Origin: Hirudinaria manillensis
Taxonomy: Eukaryota > Annelida > Clitellata > Hirudinida > Hirudinidae
Length of the DNA: 64,000 nucleotides
Assembly: GCA_034509925.1 (NCBI GenBank)
Contig: CM067534.1
Span: 3,328,501-3,392,500 of the forward strand
Reading direction: 5' to 3'
Notes under the pieces: model-generated
Databases searched by the model: none
Seen by the model: only the letters and a program-made list of their open reading frames with translations
What the model was told of the DNA's origin: nothing
In this document: positions 61,125 to 64,000 of the stretch, in pieces
How the letters are laid out: each line of letters opens with the position of its first letter
How positions within the stretch are numbered: the stretch's first letter is position 1
Translations under genes and position numbers: made by a program

Positions 61125-63439
61125 GGCTTCGACAAAAAGTTTTCAAATCGATCACGTGATCTTGTGACGTGTCACTTGATGGCCCACGTGATCGATGACC
61201 AGCCGATCTTTGTCTGAAAATTATGACGGAATAAATTAAAGGACTGACTAGAAATTATAAATATTATCATTGTTATAGATATTATAACATAAATAATATT
61301 ATTATTTCTATTTATGACCATTAATTGAGTTAATTCAATTCTAATTGTTTTAATAATTCAAGACGACGTTTTGGACATTTTATGCCATGTTACCAACTGA
61401 GATGATGACGCCATGACGATGACCGTGGTAATGATGATGATGATGGCGATGGTTGAATTGATTCCATGCATCAATTCCTTCCACGCATGGATGGCATTCC
61501 ACGGATTCGGTTAAATTGGAAAAGCCGAGCAGGAAATTGAAAGCGAAAGTGAAAGTCATTGGAAATAATTGAGATCCAGTTGGGCCAATTAGTGGCTCCG
61601 TCGAGTAACAAGAAGCGACATCAAAGTTCCACTCGAATTTCCAGCCCCGAATCTGATTGGCTGATGAATGCTGCCTCCATTTTTACGACCCAATTACATG
61701 CTTTGAATTACAATTACCGGGAACGTGTTGTGCCGATGATGATGACGATGATGGTGATGATGATGATATTTACAAAATTTTATTTCGAACCAAACAAAGA
61801 GACGAAGGTATTGAGTTGAGATCAAATTACAATATGATAATGAGGGATAGTTCTGTGAACTTTGATTGGTTAAAATCTAGGTCAATGAATGACCTACAAA
61901 TTTTGGCTCCGAGCATGAAATGTTATTAGTTAATATTATTAATACTGAATATTATTCATCACAACGATGAATTAATTGGAATTATTTTTAAACTTGAAAA
62001 TTACAAATCGAAATGTTGGGAAAAGAAAAAATTAAATTAACCTATAAATTATTTAAATTGAAATTATTAAAAAATAATTGTATTATTTATCTTAAAAAAA
62101 TAGTTTTTTAATTATATCGTTAATCATTCAGTCGATTCGTGGCAACACAATTCCTTGTTGATAAATAGTCTTGGTCGGTTATATGAACGATGATGATGCC
62201 ATTATTATTATTATTATTGTTATTATTATTTATTATTATTGTTATTATTATTACTATTATTGTTATTATTATTATTTATTGTTATTATTAGTAATATTAT
62301 TATTACTATTATTAATGTTATTATTTATTATTATTATTATTATTATTGCTATTAGATAGAATTTTAAAAAAATTGACAAGCCTCTCTTTAAAAGCGTTTG
62401 TGACAAATTGAAATAATATTTCACGCCATTCGTGACGTCATCGTCATCAACAACAATCCTGACAACTCGCAACGAATTTCGTGACGAACATCACGCAACA
62501 TCAACACGCGACAGCAACAAGAACAACAACTGGTATCAGAGCTGCAACAAACAGCAACAACAACAACAATAACAACGACGACGACGACGACTATAACAAC
62601 TACAACAAAAAAACCATTGGTATCAACAACAACAGCAACAACAACAACGGAAACAGTCATCGTAATTGTATCGTGGTTGCATTTATGATGAAAATAGGAC
62701 AACACAGCTTAATGTGCAACTTGGAAGCGAAGATTTATTTCCTTTATCTTACGAAGCACATTCACTCCCTCTATTCTGGGAGGTCTCCTCTTACGTCATC
62801 ATCATCCTCACCACGCCCTATAGTGATGATGACGATGATGAAGATGGTGGCGGCGATGATGATGACGACGACGACGAAGTTGGTGGTGGTAGTGTGGAAG
62901 TTACCTTTCTTGTTACTCTTGCGATAAACTTGTGACAAGCTTTCAAAATTCCTCTAGGTAACCATTTTGTAAATTGAATATAATTTTACTACGTCATCAT
63001 CATCGTCGTCATCATCCTCGTCATCATCGTCGTCATCGTAAAGGCTGAGGTTTTGTTTGCTGCCATGTTCCATTGATTTTTATTCCTATTGAACCGTGCT
63101 AAGCACGATTCTTATCGTCTTTGAATTTTTACGAATTTCATAGAATTATTCCATTTCTTTTTATGAAATAACTTGACTTAAAATTGACTTTTATTTAATT
63201 TATTTTACGCATTATATTATTATTATTATTACTATTTAATATTATTATCAGGAAATAAATTTAACTGATTAATTAAAAAAAATAAATTTCTTTTAAATAA
63301 TTCAGTAACAAAATAATAACACTCAGACGATTCCCAGAGGAGCGGGAAAAATACATTTTGGAAAGAAACATAAATTTGACGCCAACTGAGAATTCTCTTG
63401 AATAATAATCATGCTCACGTGATACCTTGTGATATGTGT

Positions 63440-63620
63440 ATTGTTTACATGCACAAGTGTTGTAATATTTTTTATAATACTTACACGTATTACATGTGAA
63501 CGTAGTATTTTGTAATACTTATAATGTTTACAGGATCTCCTGGTATTTTACAATGCTTGTAATGTTTACACGCACACGTGGTATTTTATGTGTAATATGT
63601 GTAATTTTACTTCGTAAATT
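63440..63620. repeat. Degenerate tandem tract of TAATGTTTACACG-type units
   Basis: Words such as GTAATATTTT, ATAATACTTACACG, TTGTAATACTTATAATG and CTTGTAATGTTTACACG recur with a loose 45-60-bp spacing. Divergence between copies is high, so this is an old array. Confidence 0.6.
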
Positions 63621-63774
63621 TACGTGCAGCTGAAAATTCATTCGTACCCAAACTTGGTGATGTTTACATTCCATCCGATGATTAGAACAAAAATAACGAC
63701 TCAACTTTCAACATTTGAAAGAATTCCATTCTCACTTGATTTAAATCTCATCCATCCAACGACAATGGTTTATA

Positions 63775-63900
63775 TCGATGAAGATGACGATGACGACGAC
63801 GATGACGACGATGATTATGATGATGATGATGGTGGTGGTGATGATGATGACGACGACGACGATGTAATCACAATCATAATCATCATAATCATCAACAACA
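63775..63900. repeat. GATGACGAC-type trinucleotide array
   Basis: Mixed GAT, GAC and GGT triplets over about 90 bp followed by imperfect CATAATCATAATCAT. Open in several frames (Asp, Val, Ile runs), hence not treated as coding. Confidence 0.85.
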
Positions 63901-64000
63901 AAATCAACGGATACGAAGTACCGGATACGACGACGCAGGTGATTAATTCCGTGTCTGATTCTTTTTCCTCTCATATTTTATCATCCATTTGTTTCGGAAA

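Larger units (their letters stand above)
61125..64000. other. Region upstream of the lectin-receptor gene, no gene seen
   Basis: The first 120 bp hold several CACGTGATC/GATCACGTG words (61,149-61,196) and may be the 5' UTR or promoter. Further on are (ATG)n near 61,430 and 61,735, ATT arrays at 62,195-62,350, CAA/ACG arrays at 62,540-62,660, GATGAC-type arrays at 62,820-62,885, 63,000-63,040 and 63,775-63,900, and a degenerate TAATGTTTACACG-like tandem tract at about 63,440-63,620. No coding exon is supportable. Confidence 0.55.

Noticed and set aside
1..64000. Prokaryotic systems, CRISPR arrays, operons and ribosome binding sites
   Set aside because: The direct repeats found are simple or satellite repeats without unique spacers, and the genes are spliced eukaryotic genes.

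Overview
The window looks like nuclear DNA of an AT-rich invertebrate animal, most likely a lophotrochozoan. Every gene is split by spliceosomal introns, coding segments stand out as GC-richer islands, and the spacers and introns are full of (AAT)n, (GGAT)n, (TAGG)n and (AAAC)n arrays. A linked pair of rhabdomeric-type opsins, a Gal-lectin membrane protein and an R2-clade retroelement remnant fit an annelid. A leech-like genome would suit, but that is inference; no marker in the window proves it.

Layout. (1) 0.8-8.8 kb: two r-opsin paralogues, tail to tail, with identical intron positions and phases. (2) 8.8-11.6 kb: spacer holding a 28-bp CRE-containing sequence found twice; one copy leads into a possible orphan coding exon. 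(3) 11.6-21.0 kb, minus strand: an 18-exon SMYD4-like TPR/SET/MYND gene, then MED8 (Mediator head subunit). (4) 21.65-23.9 kb, plus strand: GIPC (PDZ adaptor), head to head with MED8. (5) 25.65-29.2 kb, minus strand: a KDEL-ending protein disulfide isomerase, convergent with GIPC and head to head with (6) 30.2-32.8 kb, plus strand: a Squid/hnRNP A/B-type two-RRM protein. (7) 33.7-61.1 kb, minus strand: one long five-exon gene that I reconstruct for a type I membrane protein (signal peptide, SUEL/Gal-lectin domain, sushi-like module, transmembrane helix, 167-residue cytoplasmic tail). Its introns (1.5-11 kb) hold a dead R2-type retrotransposon, a second retroelement fragment, a ~5.3-kb TAGG-based satellite and a ~245-bp (AAAC)n array. 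(8) 61.1-64.0 kb: upstream sequence, no gene seen.

All exon joins were made by hand from splice consensus, reading frame and phase, and every multi-exon gene closes to a whole number of codons. The conserved genes (SMYD4, MED8, GIPC, PDI, hnRNP) are unrelated housekeeping or adaptor functions and do not form a pathway. The points most worth a second look are the dispersed lectin/sushi receptor-like gene, the divergent opsin pair, two introns that appear to use GC-AG splice sites, the duplicated CRE/start-codon block, and the satellite with higher-order structure inside an intron.
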